Source of the DNA: Gemmatimonas sp.
GTDB lineage: Bacteria; Gemmatimonadota; Gemmatimonadetes; Gemmatimonadales; Gemmatimonadaceae
Direction of reading: 5' to 3'
Length of the DNA stretch: 64,000 nucleotides
Assembly: GCA_021154325.1 (NCBI GenBank)
Contig: JAJKIR010000220.1
Location: forward strand, 1 to 64,000
Shown: positions 8,678-17,180 of the stretch, in pieces
How positions within the stretch are numbered: position 1 is the first letter of the stretch
How the letters are laid out: each line of letters opens with the position of its first letter
Made by a program: the position numbers and the translations under genes
The notes under the pieces: model-generated
The model's database searches: none
What the model saw: only the letters and a program-made list of their open reading frames with translations
Told to the model about the DNA's origin: nothing

Positions 8678-9481
8678 ATGGACGCACTCGATCGCACATT
8701 CAGACATCTCCTACAGACGATCCAGGCGCGTTATCCAGCGTACCTCACTCAGCCGTTCGAGGTCGCGGAGCTCTATCAGAATATCCTGCCGTACCGCCAC
8801 CACCGGCGCGAGCTCGGGCTCGATACCAATCAGGACTACGAGCTCGTATTGCTCCAGCTCCTGTCCGGCGCGCGGGATTATCTCGTCGTGGGCGACGAGA
8901 TGCGTGAACGGTTGGCGCGCGAGCTGGCCTCGCCGAACCCCGACCCTGGGGTGTTTCGCGAGTACTCAACTTCCCAGATCGCTCTCTCGCCTTCGGCGGT
9001 CCGACGATTCCAGAGCGGCGTGGCCGACACCGAGCCGGCCCTCGCCACCGCCGGATCCGTGACGAGCGCCGAAACGACCGCACGTGCGACATCGCAGCGG
9101 GCGTCGGCCGCACCGGTGACAACGTCGCCGCGAAGCAGCTCCTCGGCCGCCACGGCGCCGAGCTTGATGGCGCAACCCGCGCCGCGGCGTCCGGCCGGTG
9201 CCGCGCCGGCCGCCTCGACAACGACTGCCTCCGCGACGCCAACGCCGACGCCCCGCGCGCCGGCCGCTCCCGCCTCCGCACGGCCAACCCAGACGATCGT
9301 TCCGCAGGCGGGCGAGCACTGTCGCTACTGCAATGGCGCGCTGCCGGGCGGCCGCCGGATCACCTACTGTCCGCACTGCGGCCAGAACCTCACTGTCGTC
9401 AACTGTCTCGCTTGCGGCACCGAGCTCGAGCTCGGGTGGAAGTTCTGCACCACGTGCGGTCGTCCTGTGACCACGCCCTGA
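8678..9481 (+). CDS. Double zinc-ribbon protein with helical N-terminus
   Basis: A 267-residue soluble protein. Residues 1-90 form a predicted helical domain (ALDRTFRHLLQTIQARYPAY onward). Residues about 110-205 are a low-complexity Ala/Thr/Ser/Pro linker. Residues about 208-265 carry four Cys-x-x-Cys knuckles (CRYC, CPHC, CLAC, CTTC), a double zinc ribbon. Such ribbons usually mediate protein or nucleic-acid contact. The N-terminal domain belongs to no family I can name. Function unknown; the tripartite architecture is clear. Confidence 0.82.
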   Translation: MDALDRTFRHLLQTIQARYPAYLTQPFEVAELYQNILPYRHHRRELGLDTNQDYELVLLQLLSGARDYLVVGDEMRERLARELASPNPDPGVFREYSTSQIALSPSAVRRFQSGVADTEPALATAGSVTSAETTARATSQRASAAPVTTSPRSSSSAATAPSLMAQPAPRRPAGAAPAASTTTASATPTPTPRAPAAPASARPTQTIVPQAGEHCRYCNGALPGGRRITYCPHCGQNLTVVNCLACGTELELGWKFCTTCGRPVTTP

Positions 9482-9524
9482 CGTCGCGCGATTCGCTCGT
9501 TAGGCACTCCACGTTGGGAAAACC

Positions 9525-10640
9525 ATGACGACGTCCACATCCTCGGTCGCGCGCCGGGCGCTGGCGGCGGCGCTCTGCACCGCCCTCGCCGCGTGCGCCA
9601 CCACGATGGGCCAGTCGGCGAGCGGCAGCCCGGCCGCACCCGGCAGCATCTCCCCGGACGACAGCTGGCCGGTCAGCACCCGCGAGCACGTCGATCTCTG
9701 GCTGCATGGGTATGCGCTGCTCACCGGCGACACCGCGCGCGTTCCATTCTTCCGGCGCGGCTATCGCCAGACCATGCGCCAGGTAAAGAGCTCGCGCGGC
9801 GCCTACACCCAGCTGGACGCGAACGCCGACCAGCTCTCCGCGCGCTTTCGCGTGAATCCGGGGCTCGTGAACGGGCAGTTCCTCCCGTTCTATTTCTCAT
9901 CCTTCCAGCAGATGCAGCAGGTCACCGATCTGTTCCTCCAGACAGGTGGTGATCCGCGCGCGACGAACGATCCGCTGACGCGACAGCTCCTCGCAGTCCT
10001 CGGCAGCACCTTCGCAAGCGGGCCCGATCGGGACTGGCTGCGACTCTTCGTCCAATCGCTCGCGGACGAGAACACCCGCTTCTACCAGGCGTACTGGACG
10101 TCGGAGCAGACGAGCCGCGCCCCCACGCGCCAGGCCGTCGACTCCATCTGGCAGCGGGTCTACCGGCCGAAACTTCAGCGTTTTCTAAACAACAGCCAGC
10201 AGAACAACGGGGAGCTCATCCTTTCCCTCCCGCTCGACGGGGAGGGACGTACGATTGCGTACTCAAAGCAGCAGAATTCCGTCGCGGTGGAATTCCCCGA
10301 CACTCCGGCTCAGGCGATTGAGGCCGTGTACGTGCTCGCCCACGAAACTGTCAACGCGATCACGACCACCGCCATCAACGACAACATCACGCCGACGCAG
10401 CAGCGCAGCGGCGTCGGCGCCGCCTACGCCGCAAACGCGAACGTGCGCGCCGGCGCCGTCCTGCTCCAGCGAGCCGCCCCGGAGCTTGCCGCCGGCTACA
10501 TGCGGTACTATCTCCGCTCCGCGGGGATCACGCCGCCCGCCGGTGATCCGTCCGCGCTCTTCACGTCGACGTTTGCCATCCCGGACGCCATTCGCGACGC
10601 CTTCACCCGGCAGCTCGAGGTCGTGCTCGGCGGAATCTGA
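9525..10640 (+). CDS. Putative exported lipoprotein of unknown function
   Basis: A 371-residue protein with a signal peptide ending in a lipobox (ALCTALAACATT, acylated Cys about residue 24), so it is expected to be anchored in a membrane on the outside. A short Gly/Ser/Pro linker leads into a helical globular domain with many Gln/Asn residues (FYFSSFQQMQQVTDLFLQTG). The segment AHETVNAI resembles the start of a zinc-protease helix but lacks the second His of HExxH, so I do not call it a protease. No family recognised. A CGTTAGGC copy lies just upstream at 9499. Confidence 0.8.
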   Translation: MTTSTSSVARRALAAALCTALAACATTMGQSASGSPAAPGSISPDDSWPVSTREHVDLWLHGYALLTGDTARVPFFRRGYRQTMRQVKSSRGAYTQLDANADQLSARFRVNPGLVNGQFLPFYFSSFQQMQQVTDLFLQTGGDPRATNDPLTRQLLAVLGSTFASGPDRDWLRLFVQSLADENTRFYQAYWTSEQTSRAPTRQAVDSIWQRVYRPKLQRFLNNSQQNNGELILSLPLDGEGRTIAYSKQQNSVAVEFPDTPAQAIEAVYVLAHETVNAITTTAINDNITPTQQRSGVGAAYAANANVRAGAVLLQRAAPELAAGYMRYYLRSAGITPPAGDPSALFTSTFAIPDAIRDAFTRQLEVVLGGI

Positions 10641-10669
10641 TCGCGGCGTGTGGTCGTATATTTCGCCGT

Positions 10670-11506
10670 ATGGCTGGCGAATCGAATCTTCCATCACAAC
10701 CGCCCACATCGGGGCTGGACCGCGGCGCGCTCGAGCGCGTGCTCGCGCGCGCCGCCGAGCTGCAGGTGGGCACGGGCGAGCCGGAAGAGGTCCTCACCGA
10801 AGAGCAGATCCTCGAGCTTGGAAAGGAGGTCGGTCTCTCGCCGCAGCACCTTCGTCAGGCGCTCGCGGAGGAGCGCACGCGCGTCGCGCTGCCGCCCGAC
10901 GAGGGCGGCGTCAGCGCCAGGCTTCTCGGCGGGGCGCGTGTCGGCGCGAGTCGCACCGTTCCCGGCAAGCCGCGCGACGTCCTCGAGGCTGTCGACCAAT
11001 GGATGCAGCGCCAGGAATGCTTGCAGGTGAAGCGTCAGTTCTCCGATCGCATCGTCTGGGAAGCGCGGCGTGATCTCCTGGGCACCGTGCGTCGGGCGTT
11101 CAACGTCGGCGGCCGAGGCTACGCCCTCTCACGCGCGCACGAGGTCGCGGCGACTGCGGTGGCGGTTGACGGGAACCGCACACTCGTCCGCATCGATGCC
11201 GACCTCGCCCCGTTTCGCACGACCCTCGCCCGGCAGTCGGCGGGCGCGACCGCGTTAGGCGTTGCCGCCGTTCCGGCCCTCATCGCGCTGCACTTCGCCG
11301 CCGCGATCGCCGTCGCGCCCGCCCTGCTCGTCGGAGCCGGCGCGTTCTACGTGGCCCGCGGCGTCAACGCACGCACGGCGAACGCGGCGCAGCTCGCCCT
11401 CGAGCAACTGCTCGACCGGCTCGAGCGCGGTGAGGTGGCGAAGGGCCAGCCGTCACTCCTGAGCGCGCTCGCGGCCGCGGCTGCGGCGCTCCCTCGGAAG
11501 TACTGA
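10670..11506 (+). CDS. Membrane protein of unknown function
   Basis: A 278-residue protein. The N-terminal third is soluble and acidic (EEVLTEEQILELGKEVGLSP, a helix-rich regulator-like segment). The middle resembles a beta-sandwich (FSDRIVWEARRDLLGTVRRA onward). Residues about 188-222 are strongly hydrophobic (ALGVAAVPALIALHFAAAIA and following), enough for two close membrane helices. The tail is helical with ALEQLLDRLERGEV. I recognise no named family. It sits 29 bases after the lipoprotein gene, on the same strand. Confidence 0.78.
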   Translation: MAGESNLPSQPPTSGLDRGALERVLARAAELQVGTGEPEEVLTEEQILELGKEVGLSPQHLRQALAEERTRVALPPDEGGVSARLLGGARVGASRTVPGKPRDVLEAVDQWMQRQECLQVKRQFSDRIVWEARRDLLGTVRRAFNVGGRGYALSRAHEVAATAVAVDGNRTLVRIDADLAPFRTTLARQSAGATALGVAAVPALIALHFAAAIAVAPALLVGAGAFYVARGVNARTANAAQLALEQLLDRLERGEVAKGQPSLLSALAAAAAALPRKY

Positions 11507-11548
11507 CGGCGCCCGCCGCCTAACGACAACAGACGCCCGCCGCCCCTC

Positions 11549-13189
11549 GTGCCCCTCTCGCCACCGCCTGGCTTCCGCGGCGTCTTCCGCACCGATGACG
11601 GCGCACGCGCCGTGTACTCCGAGGCGGCGGGCATCGCGCGTGTTCTTCCCCGCGCCGTCGCCGTGCCGAGCAATGAAGCCGACGTCGCGGCGCTCGTCCG
11701 CTGGGCGCGCGAGTCGTCGACGCCTCTCATTCCGCGCGGCTCCGGCAGCAGCATGCCCGGTGGCGCCGTCGGCGATGGGGTGATCCTCGACCTGAGTCGG
11801 CTCCGTGACATCGAGAGCGTGAGCGTCGCCGAGCGCGCGATCGTCGTCCAACCGGGCGTGCTGCGGGCCGAGGTGAACCAGGCCGTGGCCGCGCACGGGC
11901 TCCGCTTCCCCGTCGATCCATCGAGCGGCGCTTTCTGCACGGTCGGCGGAATGGTGTCGACCAATGCCGCGGGATCGCATTCTCTTGCTTTCGGTGCTAC
12001 GCGGCCGTGGGTGCGCTCGCTGCGCTGCGTCTTCGACGACGGAACGATCGCTCTCGTGCGGCGGGGCATCGAGCCGCCTCGTCACGTTCCCGCGATCGAG
12101 CGATTTCTCTCCGGTGCGCATCCGGCCATCGTTGCCGCCGAGGAGGTCGATCGCGCCCGTCACCGCGGAGTGCGCAAGGAATCGTCGGGCTACGCGACCT
12201 TCGAGTATGCACGCTCGTACGACCTCGTCGATCTGCTCGTGGGGAGTGAGGGTACGCTCGCCATCATCGTCGGCGTCGAGCTGTCGCTGACGACGACAGC
12301 GGAAGCGACGAGCAGCGTGCTCGGCGCGTTCGCATCGCTCGAGCGCGCTGTCGACGCCGCCGTGCGCGCGCGAGAGAGTGGTGCCGTTGCTTGTGAGCTA
12401 CTCGACCGAACATTTCTCGACGTCGCGCGCGCGGGCGGCACTCACGATGTTCCCGCGGACGCCGAGGCCGTCCTGCTCGCCGAAGTCGAGGGGCAGAGCG
12501 CATCACAAGCCGCGGACGCCGCCCGCGAGATCGCGTCGCTCTTCGAGCGCGCCGGCGCGACGATCGTGCGCGTCGCACTCGACGAGCCGACGGAGACGGA
12601 GCTCTGGGAGCTTCGCCACGCGGCGAGTCCGATTCTCTCCCGCTTGGACCCATCGCTTCGCTCGATGCAGTTCATCGAGGACGGAGCGGTTCCGCCCGAC
12701 CGTCTCGCCGATTACGTGAGGGGCGTGCGCGAGAGTCTCGCGCGCAATGGGATCCGCGGCGTCATCTTCGGGCATGCCGGCGACGCACATGTGCACGTGA
12801 ATCCGCTCATCGACGTCGCCATCGCCGATTGGCGCGATCGCGTCGGCCGCATCCTCGACGAAGTCACGACTCTCGTGTCGAGCCTCGGCGGCACGCTCAC
12901 GGGCGAGCACGGCGACGGCCGGCTGCGTACGCCGCTGCTCGAGCGCGTCTGGTCGGACGAAGTGCGCGAGCGATTCGCCCTCGTGAAGCGCTGCTTCGAC
13001 CCCACGGGGATTTTCAATCCCGGCGTGAAGGTGCCGAGCCGCGGCGAGCGCGCGCTCGGCGAGATCAAGTACGATCCGTCGCTCGCTCCGCTGCCCGCGG
13101 CGGCACGCGCCGCGCTCGCGCGGGTGGAGCGAGAGCGAGCATACGCGCGCTCCCGTCTCGAGCTGCTCGACGAGGCATCGCTCGAGTAG
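11549..13189 (+). CDS. FAD-binding oxidoreductase, GlcD / D-lactate dehydrogenase type
   Basis: A 546-residue flavoprotein of the vanillyl-alcohol-oxidase fold. The FAD domain has PLIPRGSGSSMPGGAVGDGV and FCTVGGMVSTNAAGSHSLAF. The C-terminal FAD-linked oxidase cap has IFGHAGDAHVHVNPLIDVAI and SLGGTLTGEHGDGRLRTPLL, typical of glycolate oxidase subunit GlcD and D-lactate dehydrogenases. It would oxidise a 2-hydroxy acid to a 2-oxo acid and pass electrons to a carrier. No iron-sulphur partner (GlcF) is adjacent, so a stand-alone enzyme is likely. The start is a GTG at 11549. Confidence 0.92.
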   Translation: MPLSPPPGFRGVFRTDDGARAVYSEAAGIARVLPRAVAVPSNEADVAALVRWARESSTPLIPRGSGSSMPGGAVGDGVILDLSRLRDIESVSVAERAIVVQPGVLRAEVNQAVAAHGLRFPVDPSSGAFCTVGGMVSTNAAGSHSLAFGATRPWVRSLRCVFDDGTIALVRRGIEPPRHVPAIERFLSGAHPAIVAAEEVDRARHRGVRKESSGYATFEYARSYDLVDLLVGSEGTLAIIVGVELSLTTTAEATSSVLGAFASLERAVDAAVRARESGAVACELLDRTFLDVARAGGTHDVPADAEAVLLAEVEGQSASQAADAAREIASLFERAGATIVRVALDEPTETELWELRHAASPILSRLDPSLRSMQFIEDGAVPPDRLADYVRGVRESLARNGIRGVIFGHAGDAHVHVNPLIDVAIADWRDRVGRILDEVTTLVSSLGGTLTGEHGDGRLRTPLLERVWSDEVRERFALVKRCFDPTGIFNPGVKVPSRGERALGEIKYDPSLAPLPAAARAALARVERERAYARSRLELLDEASLE

Positions 13190-13269
13190 CTGCCCTGGGT
13201 TGACGCCTCTCCTCGACGCGTCTTGCTTTGTCTGGCGCCGTCGTCGACTCGCTTCCCGCATCTCCCACC

Positions 13270-14025
13270 ATGTCGCACTTCTTCTACGAGCCCACGGTCA
13301 CGCTGCTCGCCCGGCCGACCTTCACGACGCCCGAGCATCTGCCGGTGAACTACATCGGTGACAGCACCGACGGCGAGCGTCTCGCCGAGTTCGCGGGCCG
13401 CGTCTGCTACATGAGCCAGCACAATCCGGCGAAGCGCTCGACGCGCGAATATCTGGACAACATCAAGAAGCAGGGGCATGGCTCCGTGCTCGAGCATGCG
13501 AACTACACGCTGCTGCTCGAGGGCGTGAGCCGGTCGCTGACGCACGAGCTGGTGCGACATCGGGCGGGCTTCGCGTACTCGCAGCTCTCTCAGCGCTACG
13601 TCGACGAGTCCGAGGCGAGCTTCGTCATTCCGCCGGCGGTGATCGGCGACGAGGGTCTCGAAGGTCAGTGGCGCGAGCAGATCGAGCAGGCGCAGCGCGC
13701 GTACGTGGCGCTGGTCGAGAAGCTGATGGAGCGCTATGGCTGGGTCGCGGACCGCGTGCATCGGCGGAAGATGGCGCGCGAGGCGGCGCGGGCCGTTCTT
13801 CCGAATGCAACGGAGACGAAGATCGTCGTGACCGCGAACGCGCGCGCGTGGCGAACGATGCTGGAGCTGCGTGCGAGCGAGGGCGCCGAGCTAGAGATCC
13901 GTCGCGCCGCCGTCGCGATTCTCCGTCTTCTCCAGTGTGAAGCGCCAGGATTCTTCTCCGACTTCGAGATCTACTCCGCCGACGATCGGCGTGAGGCGGC
14001 GCGGGTGATCTACCACAAGGTGTGA
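13270..14025 (+). CDS. thyX: Flavin-dependent thymidylate synthase
   Basis: A 251-residue ThyX, which makes dTMP from dUMP using methylene-tetrahydrofolate and FAD. The signature region LVRHRAGFAYSQLSQRYVDE contains the RHR flavin motif and the downstream Ser/Arg/Tyr. Other conserved parts are GHGSVLEHANYTLLLEGVSR and RRKMAREAARAVLPNATETK. I chose the ATG at 13270, where the conserved sequence begins; a frame start 14 codons upstream is not supported. Its TGA stop is the first part of a seven-base repeat run, and an intrinsic terminator follows at 14056. Confidence 0.96.
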   Translation: MSHFFYEPTVTLLARPTFTTPEHLPVNYIGDSTDGERLAEFAGRVCYMSQHNPAKRSTREYLDNIKKQGHGSVLEHANYTLLLEGVSRSLTHELVRHRAGFAYSQLSQRYVDESEASFVIPPAVIGDEGLEGQWREQIEQAQRAYVALVEKLMERYGWVADRVHRRKMAREAARAVLPNATETKIVVTANARAWRTMLELRASEGAELEIRRAAVAILRLLQCEAPGFFSDFEIYSADDRREAARVIYHKV

Positions 14026-14120
14026 GCGGTGGTCGGTCGTCGGTGAATTCTGATTGCGACGAGCTGCGCTCGTCGCTTTTTCTTTTCACCGCTCACCGTT
14101 CACGGTCCACCGTTCACCGA
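14023..14120. repeat. Heptamer-repeat arms flanking a terminator
   Basis: Seven-base units run from the thyX stop codon: TGAGCGG, TGGTCGG, TCGTCGG, TGAATTC (14023-14050). After the terminator hairpin, five more units on the opposite strand sense follow: TCACCGC, TCACCGT, TCACGGT, CCACCGT, TCACCGA (14086-14120). The two arms are partly complementary, so they can extend the terminator hairpin. This is the same unit family as at 18349, 35299 and 45863. Confidence 0.75.
14056..14086 (+). terminator. Intrinsic terminator after thyX
   Basis: A perfect 8-bp stem (GCGACGAG with CTCGTCGC) around a 5-base loop, followed by a run TTTTTCTTTT. It lies 31 bases past the thyX stop and separates thyX from the ATP-grasp/KamA operon. 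Confidence 0.9.
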
Positions 14121-14134
14121 TCCGAAAATTTTCA

Positions 14135-14163
14135 TTGCGCGAAAAATTCGCAGTTTGTATTTT
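14135..14163 (+). promoter_or_regulatory. Candidate sigma-70 promoter for the ATP-grasp/KamA operon
   Basis: A -35-like TTGCGC (14135-14140), a 17-base spacer and a -10-like TATTTT (14158-14163), inside the most AT-rich stretch of this region. A perfect palindrome GAAAATTTTC lies just upstream (14124-14133), and a GCGAA/TTCGC dyad lies in the spacer (14139-14151), either of which could bind a regulator. Transcription would begin about 130 bases before the first gene. Confidence 0.5.
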
Positions 14164-14299
14164 GCGCCCGACTCGTACATGGCACCGCTCTTGCGCGACT
14201 CATGAGCGCAGCGTCGACCAACAACGAGTGACGTGATGCACGCAGGACTCGGCACACAAGAGCGGCGACTCCGCGCCGTGGTCGACACAACGAGATCGG

Positions 14300-15502
14300 A
14301 TGACGCGCATCGGATTCGCGTACAATCAGAAGCCTGAGCAGACCGCGGCGCTCGCGATCGACGAGAGCGAGACACCGCGTCCGGAAGAGGACCCTCCCAG
14401 TACGGGCCGGGACGACGCGTCCCGGATCACACAAGCGCCGACGGCTGCTGCCGCCGCCAGCGCCGCGTCTTCGACCGATGATCTCTATGCCGAATGGGAT
14501 TCCGCGCAGACGATCGATGCGATCGCCGGCGCGCTCGCCGCATATGGCGAAGTCATTCGACTCGAGGCGTCGCCCGATTTCCCCGAGCGGCTCCGCGCCA
14601 CGCGCCCGGACATCGTCTTCAACATCGCCGAGGGACTCGAGGGCGTGAATCGCGAGTCGCACATCCCAGCCATCTGCGAATTCCTCGGCGTGCCGTACTC
14701 GGGGAGCGATCCGCTCACGCTCTCACTCTGCCTCGACAAGTCGCGCGCGAAAGAGATTCTCACCTATCATCGCGTGCCGACCGCGCCATTCCTTCTAGTC
14801 GACTCGGCAAAGGATCTCGACCATCTCCTCGCTGGCGCGCTGCCGCTCTCGCCGCCGTCCGAGATCGTGCCGCTCTTCGTGAAGCCGGTGCATGAGGGCT
14901 CGTCGAAGGGAATCACCGAGCGCAACTTCGTGAAGAACGCCGACGAGCTCGAGGCGCAGGTGCTCTTTCTCCTCGAGACGTATCAGCAGCCGGTGCTCGT
15001 GGAAGAATTCCTCCCGGGCGCGGAGTTCACCTGCGGCGTGCTCGGGAATGGAACGGATGCGCGCGTGCTTCCGATCGTCGGAATGAATTTCAGTGCGCTC
15101 CCCGGCGGCGCCGTTCCGATCTACGGCTACGAAGCGAAGTGGATCTGGGACCGTCCCGAGCAGCCGCTCGACATCTTCGCCTGCCCCGCACCGGTGAGCG
15201 ACGCGATGCGCGTCGCCATCGAGCGTGTCGTCCTCCGCGCGTATCGAGTGCTCGGCTGCCGCGATTGGGCGCGTGTCGACGTGCGCCTCGACGCCGACGG
15301 CGTGCCCAACGTCGTCGAAGTAAATCCGCTCCCCGGCATTCTTCCGGATCCGGCGGACAACTCCTGCTTGCCGAAGGCGGCGCGCGCCGCGGGCCTGTCG
15401 TACGACGAGCTCATTCAGAGCTGTCTTCTCCACGCGGCCGAGCGCAACGGCATCTCGATGCGCCGGCGCTCCGCGCGCTCGCGACGTCAGGCGGTCGCGT
15501 GA
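14300..15502 (+). CDS. ATP-grasp ligase, D-Ala-D-Ala ligase-like (first of pair)
   Basis: A 400-residue ATP-grasp enzyme. Residues after about 60 match D-alanine-D-alanine ligase folds: IVFNIAEGLEGVNRESHIPA, VPYSGSDPLTLSLCLDKSRA, LFVKPVHEGSSKGIT, VLVEEFLPGAEFTCGVLGNG, and the metal/ATP end VVEVNPLPGILPDPADNSCL. Residues about 14-60 are an Ala/Thr/Pro-rich, probably disordered insert within the N-terminal lobe. It would join a carboxylate to an amine via an acyl phosphate. The partner genes (second ATP-grasp, GNAT, lysine 2,3-aminomutase) argue against cell-wall D-Ala-D-Ala and for a specialised amino-acid conjugate. It overlaps the next gene by four bases. Confidence 0.92.
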   Translation: MTRIGFAYNQKPEQTAALAIDESETPRPEEDPPSTGRDDASRITQAPTAAAAASAASSTDDLYAEWDSAQTIDAIAGALAAYGEVIRLEASPDFPERLRATRPDIVFNIAEGLEGVNRESHIPAICEFLGVPYSGSDPLTLSLCLDKSRAKEILTYHRVPTAPFLLVDSAKDLDHLLAGALPLSPPSEIVPLFVKPVHEGSSKGITERNFVKNADELEAQVLFLLETYQQPVLVEEFLPGAEFTCGVLGNGTDARVLPIVGMNFSALPGGAVPIYGYEAKWIWDRPEQPLDIFACPAPVSDAMRVAIERVVLRAYRVLGCRDWARVDVRLDADGVPNVVEVNPLPGILPDPADNSCLPKAARAAGLSYDELIQSCLLHAAERNGISMRRRSARSRRQAVA

Positions 15503-16656
15503 AGATCGCCATTCTCTTCGACGGCGCCTCGGCGCTCGCTCGCTCACCGGACCTGCTCATTCTCGGTACGGTCGAAGCGATCGAGCGCACGCTCGTCGCC
15601 GAGGGGAATCACGTCGTCCGCATTCCGGTCTTCCTCGACGGGCGCTGGATCGAACGCATCCGCCGTGGAAAGTTCGACCTGGCCTTCAACGTTTGCGAGG
15701 GCATCGACGGCGTCGCGAACTACGAGCCTCCGGTCATCGGCGTGCTCGAGCTCTTCGGTGTGCCCTACACGGGAAGCTCGAGCTACACGACCTCGCTCTG
15801 CCTGCGCAAGCATGTCGTGAACGGGCTGCTCGAGCGGGCCGGTCTTCCGATTCCCCAGTGGGCAACGGTCCGGCGGGGTGGCGCGCTCACGTCCGTTGGT
15901 TTCCCGAGCATCTGCAAGCCCGCGGCGGAGGACGCCTCGCTCGGCGTGGAGCAGCGATCCGTCGTGCGAACGATGCGCGCCCTAACGACGCGCGTCGACG
16001 CGATGCTCGAGCGCTGGGACGAGGTCCTCGTTCAGCGGTATGTCAATGGCCGCGAGATCAACGTCGGCATCCTCGGCGACACCGTGCTCCCGATCTCGGA
16101 GATCGATTTCGGCGCGATGCCGCGAGGAAAGTGGCGCATCGTGACGTACCAATCGAAGTGGCTCGTCGGCAGCGAGGAGGACGTCGGCGCCGCGCCGCGA
16201 TGTCCCGCGGATCTGCCACCGAAGCTCGCGGCGGAAGTGCGCCGCATCGCACTCAGCGCATGGAAGCTCGTCGGTGGTCATGGCTATGGCCGTGTCGACA
16301 TGCGCATCGACTCGGCAGGAAGGCCGTGGATTCTCGAGGTGAACGCGAATCCCGATATCGCGCCTGACGCTGGTCTCGCGCGGATGGCTGGCGTCGCCGG
16401 CATCGAGTATCCCGCTCTTATTCGCGGGCTGTGCGAGCTCGGACTCGATCGCACTCGCGAGAAGATCTCGATCGAGGAGGGCTGGGCGCTGGCGCAGCGG
16501 CTCTCCGGTGTCACGGAAGACGAGTTGCATCCAACTCCGGCGCTCGATCTTTTCGGTACTGCGCTCGAGGACGGCGGCGAACGCACGGGACGCGCTCCAT
16601 ACAATCGCAGGGCGCGATCCGGCGAGCCGACCCAGCAAGCTGTCGGCGACCACTGA
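15499..16656 (+). CDS. ATP-grasp ligase, D-Ala-D-Ala ligase-like (second of pair)
   Basis: A 385-residue ATP-grasp paralogue starting at a GTG that overlaps the previous stop (GTGA). Motifs are FNVCEGIDGVANYEPPVIGV, VPYTGSSSYTTSLCLRKHVV, SICKPAAEDASLGVE, VLVQRYVNGREINVGILGD and WILEVNANPDIAPDAGLARM. It is diverged from its neighbour, so the pair is probably two sequential ligations or a heteromer rather than a recent duplication. The last 50 residues are Arg/Gly-rich and poorly ordered. Substrate unknown; context suggests lysine or beta-lysine chemistry. Confidence 0.92.
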   Translation: MKIAILFDGASALARSPDLLILGTVEAIERTLVAEGNHVVRIPVFLDGRWIERIRRGKFDLAFNVCEGIDGVANYEPPVIGVLELFGVPYTGSSSYTTSLCLRKHVVNGLLERAGLPIPQWATVRRGGALTSVGFPSICKPAAEDASLGVEQRSVVRTMRALTTRVDAMLERWDEVLVQRYVNGREINVGILGDTVLPISEIDFGAMPRGKWRIVTYQSKWLVGSEEDVGAAPRCPADLPPKLAAEVRRIALSAWKLVGGHGYGRVDMRIDSAGRPWILEVNANPDIAPDAGLARMAGVAGIEYPALIRGLCELGLDRTREKISIEEGWALAQRLSGVTEDELHPTPALDLFGTALEDGGERTGRAPYNRRARSGEPTQQAVGDH

Positions 16657-16670
16657 ATCAGGTGACCGGA

Positions 16671-17180
16671 ATGCGGCTCGGCGCGCTGCAGCGATCTCAC
16701 CGCGAACGTCTGCGGGAGATCCTCGACGCCACCGCCGTCTTCCGCCCCGCCGAAGTAGCGGTTGCGCTCGAGCTGTTCGATGACGCGCAATCCGGAGACT
16801 ACGAGTTCCTCGGCGGATTCGACAGCGAGGATCTCATCGCCTATGCCTGCTTCGGCGCGACGCCGGGAACGGATCGAACGTTCGATCTCTATTGGATCGC
16901 CGTGCATCCGAGCGCTCAGGGCAACGGCGCGGGCTCTCGTGTGCTTTCCGGAGTGGAGGAGCAGCTGCGCGCGCGCGGAGCGCGGCTGCTCGTCGTCGAA
17001 ACCTCTTCCCGCGCCGAGTACGCACCAACGCGGCGGTTCTATACGGGTCGCGGATACCGTGAGGTTGCGCGCATGCGGGATTTTTACGCGCCGTGCGACG
17101 ATCGCGTGATCTACACCAAGTCTCTTCTTCCGTCCCCCAGGTCTTCGTACCCCGACCCTAGCCCATCTCGCCATGAGTGA
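16671..17180 (+). CDS. GNAT-family N-acetyltransferase
   Basis: A 169-residue acetyltransferase. The acetyl-CoA loop is HPSAQGNGAGSRVLSGVEEQ, preceded by the strand DLYWIAVHPS and followed by LLVVETSSRAEYAPTRRFYT and the RGYREVAR strand. The ATG at 16671 follows an AGGTGA ribosome-binding sequence; a GTG nine bases earlier is possible. The stop overlaps the KamA start by eight bases. In methanogens and some bacilli a lysine 2,3-aminomutase (AblA) is paired with a beta-lysine acetyltransferase (AblB) to make the osmolyte N-epsilon-acetyl-beta-lysine. This enzyme is shorter than AblB, so the parallel is a hypothesis. Confidence 0.88.
   Translation: MRLGALQRSHRERLREILDATAVFRPAEVAVALELFDDAQSGDYEFLGGFDSEDLIAYACFGATPGTDRTFDLYWIAVHPSAQGNGAGSRVLSGVEEQLRARGARLLVVETSSRAEYAPTRRFYTGRGYREVARMRDFYAPCDDRVIYTKSLLPSPRSSYPDPSPSRHE

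Noticed and set aside
10344-10364. HETVN in the lipoprotein as a zinc-protease motif
   Set aside because: The second His of HExxH is missing and no distal ligand is visible.
13540-13600. Unusual spacing in the ThyX RHR motif
   Set aside because: The motif seems one residue longer between RHR and the Ser than in the best-known enzymes, but I could not rule out that this is a normal subgroup variant.
14236-14337. A 33-codon frame overlapping the first ATP-grasp start
   Set aside because: No ribosome-binding site or regulatory codon run; could be a leader peptide, but nothing supports it.
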